A stretch of 64,000 nucleotides of DNA from positions 1 to 64,000 of the forward strand of contig NZ_NFIN01000021.1 of NCBI RefSeq assembly GCF_002161765.1, in the 5' to 3' direction. The position numbers were made by a program, and so were the translations under genes. Of this stretch, positions 43,233 to 52,645 are shown piece after piece; the stretch's first letter is position 1, and the number at the start of each line of letters is the position of its first letter. This DNA is from Bacteroides sp. An322 (GTDB lineage Bacteria > Bacteroidota > Bacteroidia > Bacteroidales > Bacteroidaceae). The notes under the pieces were generated by a model. The model was not told the DNA's origin, made no database searches, and saw only the letters and a list, made by a program, of their open reading frames with translations.

Positions 43233-44354
43233 TCATTTTTTAACTAACAGCACAATAATTTTCAGCACAAAGTCGAAGAATACGAATTTAGGGTTTGCGT
43301 TTTGCTCGATATGCCGGGCAGCTTCTTGCAATTCCTCGTTGATGCCTATAACATTGCGTTCATTAATGAACGGAGCAAACCGTGTGGCGAATTGCTTTTC
43401 TTCGCGTGCCATGTAGTTCATTTCCGGATAATGGAAATTATAAATGAAATTCTCACGCACCATGTGTTCGCAATAGTTCAAGAAATTCTTCTGGCGTTCG
43501 CGTCCCATGCCTGCGACTTGTTCGCTCCATGCTTTCAACTCTTTTAGTTTCCGTGCGTATGCCAAGCGCATGAGGGAGGTAAACAGGTCGAAATACATCC
43601 GGTGTTCTTCGCCTAGATGTATATTTTCAATAGCAGTGATAACGCTTCCTTTCGAAAGGTGGGCTATTTCGTTGCTATCTTCTGGCGAGAGCATATAGCG
43701 AGTGGCAAGCATAGAGGCGATGTCCGCTTCGTGCAGGGGAGGAAGATGAAACCGTTGCATACGGCTTGTTAGGGTGGGCATCAATGTGTCAGGCGCTTCA
43801 CTTACCAGCAGGAATACTGTTTGAGCAGGAGGCTCTTCCAAAAGCTTGAGCAACTTGTTTCCACATTCGGCGTTCATCTTTTCCGGAAGCCAGACAATCA
43901 TGATTTTATATCCTCCGCGGGATGATTTCAGCGAAAGGGCACGCTGGATTTCATCGCTTTCACTCACGAATATTTGGGCTTGCTGGTTTTCTGTACCCAT
44001 GCGTGCCAACCATTCGGGAAGCGTAAAGTAAGGCGTGTCCAGCAGTTGTTGCCTCCATTCGTTCAGAAAGTCAGCCGAAACCGTATCGCGCCCGCTTTTG
44101 CGCTTGATGACGGGGAAAGCGAAATGCACATCGGGGTGGGCGTATTTATTCATCATTTGGCATGAAGGACACTTGCCGCACGCATCTTCTTCACCAGGGT
44201 TTTCGCACGTCAAGTATCTTGCCAATGCCAATGCCAGGGGGAGTTTTCCACATCCCGAAGGTCCGCAAAAAAGCATAGCATGAGGCACGCGCCTTTCGTG
44301 TACGAGGGTCAGAAGGTGCTGCTTTGCTTCGTTTTGCCCTATGATGTCCTTCAT
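43233..44354 (-). CDS. holB: DNA polymerase III delta' subunit (clamp loader)
   Basis: 373 residues from the ATG at 44354 (MKDIIGQNEAKQHLL). AAA+ features are AMLFCGPSGCGKLPLALALA (P loop, with Leu in place of the usual Ser/Thr after the Lys) and the four-cysteine zinc module CENPGEEDACGKCPSCQMM. LLKLLEEPPAQTVFLLVSE and LTSRMQRFHLPPL (SRC-like motif without the Cys) are also typical. The changed P loop suits delta', which does not need to hydrolyse ATP. It helps load the sliding clamp. It sits 7 nt after metF. Confidence 0.9.
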   Translation of the reverse strand: MKDIIGQNEAKQHLLTLVHERRVPHAMLFCGPSGCGKLPLALALARYLTCENPGEEDACGKCPSCQMMNKYAHPDVHFAFPVIKRKSGRDTVSADFLNEWRQQLLDTPYFTLPEWLARMGTENQQAQIFVSESDEIQRALSLKSSRGGYKIMIVWLPEKMNAECGNKLLKLLEEPPAQTVFLLVSEAPDTLMPTLTSRMQRFHLPPLHEADIASMLATRYMLSPEDSNEIAHLSKGSVITAIENIHLGEEHRMYFDLFTSLMRLAYARKLKELKAWSEQVAGMGRERQKNFLNYCEHMVRENFIYNFHYPEMNYMAREEKQFATRFAPFINERNVIGINEELQEAARHIEQNANPKFVFFDFVLKIIVLLVKK

Positions 44355-44361
44355 ATACATG

Positions 44362-45315
44362 TCAATAGATAGCTTTAGCTACACGGCTTACGCTTTGTGC
44401 CGCTCCTACGGTATAAAAATGAATGCTGGGTACGCCATGTGACATCAGTTCGCGGCATTGGTTGACACACCATTCCACACCTACTTCGGCGGCTTCGGCA
44501 TCGGTTTTACACTTCATGGCTTCTGAAACCAGTTCTTGGGGCAAGTCAACTTTGAAAGTTTTCGGTATCACCGAGAGTTGTGAAAGCTTGCCAAAAGGCT
44601 TGATGCCGGGGATAATAGGTACATTAATGCCTTCCGAGCGGAGGCGGTCTACGAAGGTAAAATATTTTTGGTTGTCATAGAAGAGTTGGGTTACAGCATA
44701 TTGTGCTCCCTTTTCTATCTTTTTCTTCAGCCAATAAATATCCTGTTCTATATTAGGGGATTCTTCGTGCTTTTCAGGATAGCATGCAACACCGTACCCG
44801 AAAGGATGTACCGGTTGTTTGATAGGCGAACCGTCCACGAAAATACCTTGATTAAAGTCGTTTATCTGCTCTTCCAGTTCGATAGCATGGCTGTATCCGC
44901 CTTCTTCGGGGGTAAAGACAGACTGGTGTTTCGCCTTATCGCCACGGAGCACCAGCAGGTCAGTGATGCCCAAGAATTGCAGGTCGAGCAACATATATTC
45001 GATGTCTTCGCGCGTGAATCCACTACACAATACGTGGGGCACTACGGGGATGCCGTATTTGTTTTGAATAGCAGCGGCTACGGCTACTGTTCCCGGACGG
45101 CGGCGGATGCGTTTCCGTTCAAACAGTCCGTTTCCCAGTTCGGTATAAACATATTCGCTCCGGTGGGTGGTGATGTTGATGTATTTCGGGTCAAATTCGC
45201 GGAGGAGATCGATGGTTTCATATACTTTTTCGATGCCCGTCCCCTTTAGTGGAGGAAGGATTTCAAATGAAAAAGCGGTTTTCTCCGACGATTTGATTAA
45301 TTCAATTACTTTCAT
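44362..45315 (-). CDS. metF: Methylenetetrahydrofolate reductase [NAD(P)H]
   Basis: 317 residues, a TIM-barrel flavoprotein of normal bacterial length. Motifs are FSFEILPPLKGTGIE (catalytic Glu in FEILPP), YINITTHRSEY, VPHVLCSGFTREDIEYML, LRGDK and AQYAVTQLFYDNQKYF, ending with GVPSIHFYTVG. It reduces 5,10-methylene-THF to 5-methyl-THF for methionine synthesis. It is the first gene of the metF-holB-ricT-gldH series; a near-consensus -7 element (TACCTTAG on the minus strand, 45392-45399) lies upstream. Confidence 0.95.
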   Translation of the reverse strand: MKVIELIKSSEKTAFSFEILPPLKGTGIEKVYETIDLLREFDPKYINITTHRSEYVYTELGNGLFERKRIRRRPGTVAVAAAIQNKYGIPVVPHVLCSGFTREDIEYMLLDLQFLGITDLLVLRGDKAKHQSVFTPEEGGYSHAIELEEQINDFNQGIFVDGSPIKQPVHPFGYGVACYPEKHEESPNIEQDIYWLKKKIEKGAQYAVTQLFYDNQKYFTFVDRLRSEGINVPIIPGIKPFGKLSQLSVIPKTFKVDLPQELVSEAMKCKTDAEAAEVGVEWCVNQCRELMSHGVPSIHFYTVGAAQSVSRVAKAIY

Positions 45316-45570
45316 TTCTTTTTTCTCTGTTATCGTGTTTTGTAGTCATGAGGTCGCTCATGCTATTTCTGGGGTATCGTTATTTATTCTGCTAAGGTAC
45401 GGAAAATTTTTGAATTATGCAATATCTTGATGCAACGTCCAATCTGTTAACAGATATTCACACCATCCGTTTTGAATCCATTGCCGTATGAAAAGGATGC
45501 ATTATCTTTATCGTATGATTTCTTACAAGCCATAGGGATGTTAAGGGGATAAAGCTTTGTAAGTGTATTC

Positions 45571-46851
45571 TTATAATACGGGTGTAAGCAAATGGGCAAA
45601 CCAGCCTACGAAGCGTTTCCACGGAGTGCGGTCGCGATATACGTCTTTGGTCATTACGGTGCTGTTTTGCTTGTCTTGGGCAAATATAGTAGCTAGTTGG
45701 TCGGTGATGGGTAAATCAAATAGAAAAGCATTCAACTCATAATCGTAGCGTAGGCTTCGGCTGTTTAGGTTGGTGCTTCCTACGGTGCAGAAACGGTCAT
45801 CTATCATCATGACTTTCGAGTGGTGGAAGCCTCCGTTGTAGATATAGATGCGTGCGCCTTTTTTGCGTAATTTGTTGGCAAAGTAAAAACCGGCATCGGG
45901 AGTGAATGAGATGTCCGATTTTCCCGGAATCATGATTTCCACTTTTACACCTCGTTCTAGTGCCCGTTCGATAGCCCGGCGGATGCTGACGGTAGGTACA
46001 AAGTAGGGGTTGATGATTTGTATTTTGTGTTCGGCGGCATCAATAGCGGCAATGTAAGCACGGCGCATGGCTTTGGGGCTTACTTTGGGGACGCGCTGCA
46101 CAATAGCCACTTGTCCACCAGAATGGGCAGGAAGGGCTTCTAGTGAATCTTTTCCGTAAGGGAAGTATGCTTTCCCGCTGATGTGTTGCTTGGTTTCTTT
46201 GTCCCACATGATTAGAAAAGCGCGTTGCAATTCTTCGCTGGCGGGTCCTTTGATGCAAAGGTGCATGTCGCGCCACGGACCGATTTTGGGTAGTCCGTTG
46301 ATGTAATAGTCGGCGATGTTCATTCCGCCTGTATAGCTGGTTATTCCGTCTATGACTACGATTTTCTGGTGGTCGCGGCTTGCTACGTGGTTAACGTATG
46401 GGAACGTTATTGGGTCGAACGTTACGATTTCGATGCCTTCATTTCTTAGTTTTTCAAGGTGGCGTTTCCGTAAAGGGCGGTTGTTCGACATGTTGCCGAA
46501 AGCATCGAACATGGCACGTACTTCGACTCCTTCATCGACTTTTTGAGCAAGCAGGTCGAACAAAGCGTTTGCAATTGAATCGTTTCGGAAATTGAAATAT
46601 TCTAAATGTACATGATGCTTTGCTTTTCTGATTTCAGAGAAAAGGTGCGTGAATTTCTCTTTTCCGCTGGGTAGCAATGTCAACTTGTTGTTATTGATAA
46701 TCGAAATATGTTGACTTTGCAGGTAACGGGCGAAAACAGAGTCTGAAGGAATCCAGCGTTCCGATGTTTGTGCCTGAATATTCAGGCTTTCCAGCAAAAA
46801 GAAAAATATGAGAAGGCAATAGCCTGTCAACTTATGGTTCAGTTTTGTCAT
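45571..46851 (-). CDS. Phospholipase D family protein, probable cardiolipin synthase
   Basis: 426 residues with an N-terminal signal or membrane helix (about 7-27). Two HKD active-site motifs are present: HQKIVVID within ASRDHQKIVVIDGITSYTG, and HSKVMMID within FHHSKVMMIDDRFCTVGSTN, as in ClsA/B enzymes. The linking segments (GPASEELQRAFLIMWD, KIQIINPYFVP, NSRSLRYDYELNAFLFD) are those of cardiolipin synthases. It would join two phosphatidylglycerols, or PG with PE, into cardiolipin at the inner membrane. It lacks the usual pair of N-terminal membrane helices and may be periplasmic. The 255-bp gap on its other side shows no gene. Confidence 0.87.
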   Translation of the reverse strand: MTKLNHKLTGYCLLIFFFLLESLNIQAQTSERWIPSDSVFARYLQSQHISIINNNKLTLLPSGKEKFTHLFSEIRKAKHHVHLEYFNFRNDSIANALFDLLAQKVDEGVEVRAMFDAFGNMSNNRPLRKRHLEKLRNEGIEIVTFDPITFPYVNHVASRDHQKIVVIDGITSYTGGMNIADYYINGLPKIGPWRDMHLCIKGPASEELQRAFLIMWDKETKQHISGKAYFPYGKDSLEALPAHSGGQVAIVQRVPKVSPKAMRRAYIAAIDAAEHKIQIINPYFVPTVSIRRAIERALERGVKVEIMIPGKSDISFTPDAGFYFANKLRKKGARIYIYNGGFHHSKVMMIDDRFCTVGSTNLNSRSLRYDYELNAFLFDLPITDQLATIFAQDKQNSTVMTKDVYRDRTPWKRFVGWFAHLLTPVL

Positions 46852-46911
46852 GTAAGTTTATTTTGGTTGCAAAAATAATCAAAATAGCGTAATTTGTGTA
46901 TGGGGGAGGGT

Positions 46912-46946
46912 AAAAAAAGAGGATGCTCCTGAAAGAACATCCTCTA
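46912..46946 (-). terminator. Rho-independent terminator of the ferredoxin gene
   Basis: On the minus strand GAGGATG pairs with CATCCTC around a 13-nt loop and is followed by seven T (plus-strand A run 46912-46918). Located 29 nt after the ferredoxin stop. Confidence 0.88.
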
Positions 46947-46974
46947 TAAATCTTAAAATAGACGATTGAATCGA

Positions 46975-47142
46975 TTATCCTTGGTGGATTGCTTCAGAAG
47001 GACATACATCTGCGCAAGTACCGCATTCTGTACACATATCCGGGTTGATAGAATATTTGTCACCTTCAGAAATTGCGCCAACCGGGCATTCATCGATACA
47101 AGTACCGCAAGCGATACAATCGTCACTAATTACGTAAGCCAT
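46975..47142 (-). CDS. 2[4Fe-4S] ferredoxin, 55 residues
   Basis: A short gene encoding a clostridial-type ferredoxin. It starts MAYVISDDCIACGTC and contains two CxxCxxCxxxCP sets: CIACGTCIDECP and CTECGTCADVCP. Each set holds one [4Fe-4S] cluster with a crossed ligand arrangement. The length (55) is normal for the family. It carries low-potential electrons, for example for pyruvate:ferredoxin oxidoreductase. It is monocistronic, with a clear promoter and terminator. Confidence 0.97.
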   Translation of the reverse strand: MAYVISDDCIACGTCIDECPVGAISEGDKYSINPDMCTECGTCADVCPSEAIHQG

Positions 47143-47186
47143 TGTTGTAAAAGTTAAAGTTATTATTAGTACTAATTTTGATATTG

Positions 47187-47194
47187 CAAAGGTA
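47187..47194 (-). promoter_or_regulatory. -7 promoter element of the ferredoxin gene
   Basis: Reads TACCTTTG on the minus strand, 44 nt before the ATG at 47142. Confidence 0.7.
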
Positions 47195-47263
47195 AGGTTT
47201 TTATGTTAAGTTGTAACGTCTACATAGCAATATTTGCATAATTTGTACATAGTCTAAATAGGT

Positions 47264-50227
47264 TCATGGCTTTATTGATTGATACATTGCTTGTTGCATA
47301 CGTGGACGTATATCCAGCTTCATCAGGTTTTTATGGTCGAACGCACGTGGATAGATGCGGTTGCTCAAGAATACGAATACCAATCCGTTATCGGGGTCTG
47401 CCCATGCGCATGTCCCTGTAAAGCCGGTATGTCCGAACACGCTTCGAGGCGCTTCGCGGGCACAAGGGCTTTTAGATGTGTCATCGGCATCCGGTTTATC
47501 GAATCCTAATCCTCGCCGGCTGATATTCGATTGCATATTCAAGAACAAATCACAAGTGGCACGTGTCAAGTACCGGCGGTCTCCGCACACTCCTTTATCT
47601 AATAGCATTTGGAAAATAATGCCGACATCATGAGCCGTAGAGAAAAGCCCGGCATTGCCCGAAACGCCTCCCATAAAAGCGGCTATCTCATCGTGTACGA
47701 AGCCTTGTACCCGCCCTTTGCGTAAGAAATCTTCTTCTACCGTTGGCACAATTTGCTCTTTCGGGAAATGCCGTAAAGGATTATAAGCCGTATGCATCAG
47801 CCCCATGGGTTTATAAAACACGCTATCCAAGTAAACATCCATAGGCATCTGAGCCAATTCTTCTATCATTGCTTCCAAGAGCATGAAGTTCAAGCAACTA
47901 TACCGATAAGAATGTCCCTTTAAAGGAACTTCCGCCAATTGCTTCCGCATCTCTTCCCGAAAGCCGCCATTCAGATACAGGCTATCCGATAACGGAAGAT
48001 TATATTTAGCCGAAGGAGTGCCAGAAACCCATTCCGCATTGTAAGCGAAATCGGTGCAAGCATACAAATGTTCGTCCACTTGCAATTGATGATGTTTGTC
48101 TTTCCGTTTCCGGAACAATCCCCCTTTGCAAGTCTTCTTGTCGATAGCTTCTTCATAGAAGGGCCAATAAGCGGGCAATCCCGACTCATGAAACAACAAG
48201 TCTTGTATGGTAATGTCTTCCTTATCCGTATCTTTCAGCCAAGGCAAAAACTTGCTTATCGGGTCAGTAAGCCCGAACTTGCCTTCATCATACAATTTCA
48301 TTACGGCAAGTAAGGTTCCGGTCGCCTTGCTTAGCGAAGCTAAATCGTACAAGCTATTCTCCTTTATTTCGGGAGAGCCAGCATCATACGTATATCTTCC
48401 GAAACATTTATTATAAACGGGATACCCTTCTTTTAGAATCAAGACGTGACATCCCGGGTATGCCTGTGCTGCAATGCCTTCTTCGGCTATCGAGTCGATG
48501 CGTGCCAATGTGCGTGAGTCCATTCCGAAGTCTTCGGGAGTATACAAATGCGGATGATCCGGATCAATCACAATGCCTGTACCTGCCGGGCATAAGCCGG
48601 CAATACCTACCGATGCTTTGCCCGTGACTTTGGCTTTGCCCGTCATAACATCGGCTACATACCGTTGAATATAGTCTTCATTCGTATGGGCAAGGACAAT
48701 AGCGGAAACTTTTTGAAGCTCTTGTGCCATATCCGCCAATACATCTTGAGATTGGAAACACACGATAGCCAAGGGCTTATCTTCAGCAAATTCTTGAATC
48801 AAAGGAAGATAAGCCTTACAATCCTTCTGATGCAGGGCTACGATGATTTGTTGTGCCGTACGGAGCCGCTCGCGGATAAATGCCAAAGAATCAACTTTTG
48901 CATGAATCCAGCTAACCGATGCGGATGCTTTCAATTCCTTATAGAACGGATAAGCTTCGGTCAGTGTCGGAGAAATGCTAAGCAAGACATTACCAGACAA
49001 AGAGAGTTCCAAAGGAAGCATTTCGATGGAATCCTTTAATACCGTTACCGCAGCCTTGTTCAATGTTGCCAATAAACGTTCCGTTTCGGACGTGGAAATC
49101 CGTTGGGCAATCCCATTCTCATTTACCGAAGGACGTTCTTTCAATCCAAGCGCATATTTATAAGTCAGCACTTTCCGGCATTTTTCCGTTATCGCGTCTT
49201 CACTTAGCAATCCTTTCTTGACGGCATTCAATACCCCCGACATTTCCCGTTTCAAACTACGTGGAGCCAGCACCATGTCGTTTCCGGCTATCAAGGCTTG
49301 TGCACATACATGTTCGGCATGACGTATGCCCTTCATTTCGAGCGCATCGGTAAAGACCAATCCGGAGAATCCGAATTCGTTACGTAAAATCGAAGTGATG
49401 ACTTCGGGAGAGATGGAAGCCGGTTTGTCCTCTATTTCCGGCACTTGCAGATGTCCTACCATCATCCCTCCGATGCCCGCTTCTATCGCTTCACGGAAGG
49501 GATATAATTCGATAGAGTCCAAACGCGCACGGTCGAAATTCAATACCGGAGTAGATACATGAGAATCGGTTTCCGTATCGCCATGTCCCGGAAAATGCTT
49601 GCATACGGCTAAAATGCCTCCGTCTTCCAGCCCGCGGGCGTATGCTATTACTTTCCGAGCCACTTCTTTCGGATTGCTTCCGAAAGAGCGGATATTTATC
49701 ACCGGATTGTCCGGATTATTGTCGATATCTGCCACGGGAGCGAAGTTGACTTGTGCTCCGATTTCGTGCAATTGGCGTGCCACTTCCCTTCCGTACCGAT
49801 AGATTAACGAATCATCTTCAATGCATCCCAATATCCGGTTCTTCGGAAAGTCGGGAGTGCCCGCCAAGCGCATCGCCAAGCCCCATTCGCCATCGAACGT
49901 GATAAGCAAAGGCACTTTGCTCCATTGTTGCGCCAAGTTAGTCAGCTTCACTTGGTCTTCTGTTCTCCCTTTCGAGAAAAGAAGTCCGCCCAGTCCGTAT
50001 TCTTCAATGGCTTTTTGGATATTCGTCTTGTTCCGTTGCATCAAGCTCGGCTCGACGGTATGAATGAATAACTGGCCTATCTTTTGTTTTAAGGTCATAG
50101 TTGCCAATTGACTTTCTACCCATTTCCGGCAATCTGCCGTATCCTTTATCTGGCTGAATATAGCGGTTTGCGCGAACATCGAAACCGATATAAGCATTGT
50201 GACGCATAGAATGATTGTCTTTTTCAT
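47264..50227 (-). CDS. GH3 beta-N-acetylglucosaminidase (NagZ-like) fused to a serine beta-lactamase-type hydrolase
   Basis: 987 residues with a signal peptide (cleavage near SMFAQ, residue 20). The GH3 half (about 35-560) has VNFAPVADIDNNPDNPVI, the NagZ signature KHFPGHGDTETDSH (His/Asp acid-base pair) and GLVFTDALEMKG (nucleophile Asp in FTDALEM). The second half (about 590-987) is a class C beta-lactamase/esterase fold with DLASLSKATGTL (SxxK), YSCLNF (YxN-like) and GHTGFTGT (KTG equivalent). The protein would trim muropeptides or amino sugars and hydrolyse a peptide, amide or ester bond in the periplasm. This fusion is known in Bacteroidetes. It is 3 nt after the nucleotidase gene. Confidence 0.9.
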   Translation of the reverse strand: MKKTIILCVTMLISVSMFAQTAIFSQIKDTADCRKWVESQLATMTLKQKIGQLFIHTVEPSLMQRNKTNIQKAIEEYGLGGLLFSKGRTEDQVKLTNLAQQWSKVPLLITFDGEWGLAMRLAGTPDFPKNRILGCIEDDSLIYRYGREVARQLHEIGAQVNFAPVADIDNNPDNPVINIRSFGSNPKEVARKVIAYARGLEDGGILAVCKHFPGHGDTETDSHVSTPVLNFDRARLDSIELYPFREAIEAGIGGMMVGHLQVPEIEDKPASISPEVITSILRNEFGFSGLVFTDALEMKGIRHAEHVCAQALIAGNDMVLAPRSLKREMSGVLNAVKKGLLSEDAITEKCRKVLTYKYALGLKERPSVNENGIAQRISTSETERLLATLNKAAVTVLKDSIEMLPLELSLSGNVLLSISPTLTEAYPFYKELKASASVSWIHAKVDSLAFIRERLRTAQQIIVALHQKDCKAYLPLIQEFAEDKPLAIVCFQSQDVLADMAQELQKVSAIVLAHTNEDYIQRYVADVMTGKAKVTGKASVGIAGLCPAGTGIVIDPDHPHLYTPEDFGMDSRTLARIDSIAEEGIAAQAYPGCHVLILKEGYPVYNKCFGRYTYDAGSPEIKENSLYDLASLSKATGTLLAVMKLYDEGKFGLTDPISKFLPWLKDTDKEDITIQDLLFHESGLPAYWPFYEEAIDKKTCKGGLFRKRKDKHHQLQVDEHLYACTDFAYNAEWVSGTPSAKYNLPLSDSLYLNGGFREEMRKQLAEVPLKGHSYRYSCLNFMLLEAMIEELAQMPMDVYLDSVFYKPMGLMHTAYNPLRHFPKEQIVPTVEEDFLRKGRVQGFVHDEIAAFMGGVSGNAGLFSTAHDVGIIFQMLLDKGVCGDRRYLTRATCDLFLNMQSNISRRGLGFDKPDADDTSKSPCAREAPRSVFGHTGFTGTCAWADPDNGLVFVFLSNRIYPRAFDHKNLMKLDIRPRMQQAMYQSIKP

Positions 50228-50230
50228 GGC

Positions 50231-51073
50231 TTAATCTTTCGTCAAATGCAATACCATTTTCCCAACAAACGCGGCGTGTTTGCCCATCTGCTGGAGAGGG
50301 ATTTCTTCCCCGTCCAGATTCTTGTAATACTTAGGCGCATTGAAATAAGAATGCGAATGGCCGCCCAATACCACATCGATATTGCGCGTATTTTCTATCA
50401 ATTCCACATCGGAATAAGGCTCTCCTTGCCAGCCTAAATGGGACAGGCAAATGACCAAGTCGCACTTCTCTTGCGTCTTCAGCAGGTCGGCAATCCGTTG
50501 TGCTTCAGATACCGGGTCTTCAAACTTCACGTCTCCATACGACTCTTTAGCCACCAGCCCTTCCAGTTGCGCCCCTAATCCGAATACGCCAATCTTTATC
50601 CCGTCTCTGTTTAGCACGGTATATTCTTTTACCAAACCTTCCAATACAGTGCCAGCGACATCGTAATTGGCACAAACGATAGGAAATTCCGCTAACTTAC
50701 ACAAGCGTGCTAAATTATCCAAGCCGAAATCGAATTCATGATTTCCGATAGTGCCGGTATCATAGCGCATTTCGTTCATTAACTTGATTTCCACTTCCCC
50801 CTTGAATATATTATAATAAGGTGTACCCTGCGAGAAATCTCCGCAATCGAACAACAACAGGTCGGGATGCAATTCGCGTTGCTGGCGGATGAACGTAGCC
50901 CGTCGTATCATTCCGGCTTTCCCAGCCAACAACGTGTCTTGATATTCTTCCGGGAAAGGCTCTATCCGGCTATGCATGTCGTTGGTATGGAACAAATGCA
51001 ATTCTTTCGTTGATTGGGCGGCTATAATTCCCGAAACCAGGCATAGCCATAAGATGAAATAGATTCTTTTCAT
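50231..51073 (-). CDS. Metallophosphoesterase domain of a split 5'-nucleotidase
   Basis: 280 residues with a signal peptide (cleavage near IIAAQ, residue 19). The calcineurin-like metal motifs are FHTNDMHSRIEP, DLLLFDCGDFSQGTPYY, GTIGNHEFDFGLD, LSHLGWQG and VLGGHSHSYF, in the order of UshA-type 5'-nucleotidases. The C-terminal substrate domain of UshA is not in this chain but is encoded by the preceding gene. It would remove phosphate from nucleotides in the periplasm, presumably as a pair with that protein. Confidence 0.9.
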   Translation of the reverse strand: MKRIYFILWLCLVSGIIAAQSTKELHLFHTNDMHSRIEPFPEEYQDTLLAGKAGMIRRATFIRQQRELHPDLLLFDCGDFSQGTPYYNIFKGEVEIKLMNEMRYDTGTIGNHEFDFGLDNLARLCKLAEFPIVCANYDVAGTVLEGLVKEYTVLNRDGIKIGVFGLGAQLEGLVAKESYGDVKFEDPVSEAQRIADLLKTQEKCDLVICLSHLGWQGEPYSDVELIENTRNIDVVLGGHSHSYFNAPKYYKNLDGEEIPLQQMGKHAAFVGKMVLHLTKD

Positions 51074-51088
51074 ATCCGATTCCTCCCT

Positions 51089-51844
51089 TTATCGTTCTAC
51101 AATACGCCCTTCCGTTTGGGCGTCAACCGCTTTCCCTTTCGCTTCACACCGCTTTACGTATTCGATAAACAAGTCACGCAAAGTGGCATTTTCAGGCTCA
51201 ATCTTAGCCGTAGCACGTTTGAATGCTTCCAGACGGTCATTCCCCTCTGCCAGATAATCAATCGTAGCTATCTGGTATTCTTTTTCCGGCTCAATGTTTT
51301 TGCCGCCTACTTTAGCATCCAGCAGCTCTCCTTCTTCCGAGATAATCAGCTTGGCTCCGCTTATTCCTTCGCCATGGACAGCAGCCATTTGGGAAAACAA
51401 TTCCAGCAAATCGCTTCCTTTCAAAGCTACAATAGCCAGTTTATTCTCAAAAGGAGTGATTTCATACACCGACTCAATTGTTATTTCTCCCTCGTTCAGC
51501 AGATTCCGGATGCCTCCCATGTTCATCACTCCGACATCTGCCTTAATGCCTGCTTTCTCTTGGGCACTTATCCGCAAAATATCGGCAAGCAGGTTTGATA
51601 AAGGAGACTCCGGACGATATGCTTCCAGTTTCCGTCCTGCATGTCCGATGACCGGCTTCATGATGCTGTCCACTTGCGCCTGGTAAGGTTGCAAAAGACG
51701 CCATGCCTTCATGTCCTGGTCTGTATCATATCTATTGGTCATCGGTATCCGTTCGCCTTCTACCGATGCTAAAGAATAGCCTGAACGACATGCCGATAAG
51801 GCAAGCATTCCGGCACATACGCTATATAAAATCGTTTTCTTCAT
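51089..51844 (-). CDS. 5'-nucleotidase C-terminal domain protein, lipoprotein
   Basis: 251 residues from the ATG at 51844 (a second ATG two codons upstream is equally usable). A lipoprotein signal [19 protein letters not shown] (Cys19) precedes the UshA C-terminal domain: [37 protein letters not shown] (substrate-binding NxGGIR), [17 protein letters not shown] and [14 protein letters not shown]. The domain clamps the nucleotide base in UshA. It lies 15 nt upstream of the metallophosphatase gene; together they make one enzyme in two chains. Confidence 0.88.
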   Translation of the reverse strand: MKKTILYSVCAGMLALSACRSGYSLASVEGERIPMTNRYDTDQDMKAWRLLQPYQAQVDSIMKPVIGHAGRKLEAYRPESPLSNLLADILRISAQEKAGIKADVGVMNMGGIRNLLNEGEITIESVYEITPFENKLAIVALKGSDLLELFSQMAAVHGEGISGAKLIISEEGELLDAKVGGKNIEPEKEYQIATIDYLAEGNDRLEAFKRATAKIEPENATLRDLFIEYVKRCEAKGKAVDAQTEGRIVER

Positions 51845-51867
51845 GTTCATGTTTGATAAAATCCGTT

Positions 51868-51898
51868 CAAAGGTAGGTAAAAAAGCCCATGATGCCAA
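51868..51898 (-). promoter_or_regulatory. Bacteroides-type promoter of the nucleotidase operon
   Basis: On the minus strand TTG (51898-51896) and TACCTTTG (51875-51868) are 20 nt apart, matching the consensus; the ATG at 51844 follows 23 nt later. Confidence 0.8.
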
Positions 51899-52043
51899 GA
51901 TTTTAATCAAAATAAAGAGCAAAGGCTTTGCTATGTCACGAAAAATCACTTACTTTGCACCGCTTCCGCGCAATCGCTGTCAAGAAGAGTTACTTGGTAT
52001 GTTGCGTTGGGTACGATCAAACAATTTAATTTCAAAAAAAACA

Positions 52044-52394
52044 ATGGATTTAATTAAAATTGCAGAAGAAGCATTTGCTACTGGCAAACAGCATCCTTCA
52101 TTCAAAGCAGGTGATACGATTACAGTAGCATACCGTATCGTTGAAGGTAACAAAGAACGTGTTCAGATGTACCGTGGTGTAGTGATTAAAATCTGCGGAC
52201 ATGGCGAAAAGAAACGTTTCACTGTACGTAAGATGTCTGGAACTGTAGGTGTAGAACGTATCTTCCCCTTGGAATCTCCGGCTATCGACAGCATTACCGT
52301 AAACAAAATTGGTAAAGTACGCCGTGCTAAATTGTACTACTTGCGTAAACTTACCGGTAAGAAAGCTAGAATTCAGGAAAAGCGTGCTAACTAA
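52044..52394 (+). CDS. rplS: 50S ribosomal protein L19
   Basis: 116 residues from [15 protein letters not shown], which is the L19 N-terminus; the frame is open upstream to 51843 but that part is the leader. Motifs include [51 protein letters not shown] and the C-terminal [18 protein letters not shown]. It sits at the 30S-50S interface. Single gene with a strong terminator. A near-consensus TTACTTTG at 51950-51957 may be its promoter, giving a leader of about 80 nt. Confidence 0.97.
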   Translation: MDLIKIAEEAFATGKQHPSFKAGDTITVAYRIVEGNKERVQMYRGVVIKICGHGEKKRFTVRKMSGTVGVERIFPLESPAIDSITVNKIGKVRRAKLYYLRKLTGKKARIQEKRAN

Positions 52395-52423
52395 TACTGA
52401 TTCTATTATTTCCTTACATAAAG

Positions 52424-52457
52424 AAACCGGCTCTCTATGCAGTGCCGGTTTTTTTAT
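52424..52457 (+). terminator. Rho-independent terminator of rplS
   Basis: AAACCGGC (52424-52431) pairs with GCCGGTTT (52444-52451) and is followed by a T run. Confidence 0.92.
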
Positions 52458-52518
52458 TCCCTTCAACCTGTCAACGCAGACAATAGGGAAGCGTCAGGCA
52501 TATAGTTGCGTTTCCAAA

Positions 52519-52583
52519 CCAATACGGCTGCTACACCGGTACGATTACTAATCGTATCGCGTGACGATTACTAATCGTATTGG
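52519..52583. repeat. Tandem palindromes inside a larger inverted repeat, upstream of the HU-like gene
   Basis: A 17-nt palindromic unit ACGATTACTAATCGTAT occurs at 52541-52557 and 52564-52580, 23 nt apart start to start. Outer arms CCAATACG (52519-52526) and CGTATTGG (52576-52583) pair. The spacing is about two helical turns. It could be an operator or a small mobile palindrome. Confidence 0.75.
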
Positions 52584-52645
52584 CGAAGCGGCTAAATTCA
52601 TTATAAACAGGGGATAGATGTGTTGAACTTTAAATCAGATAGATT

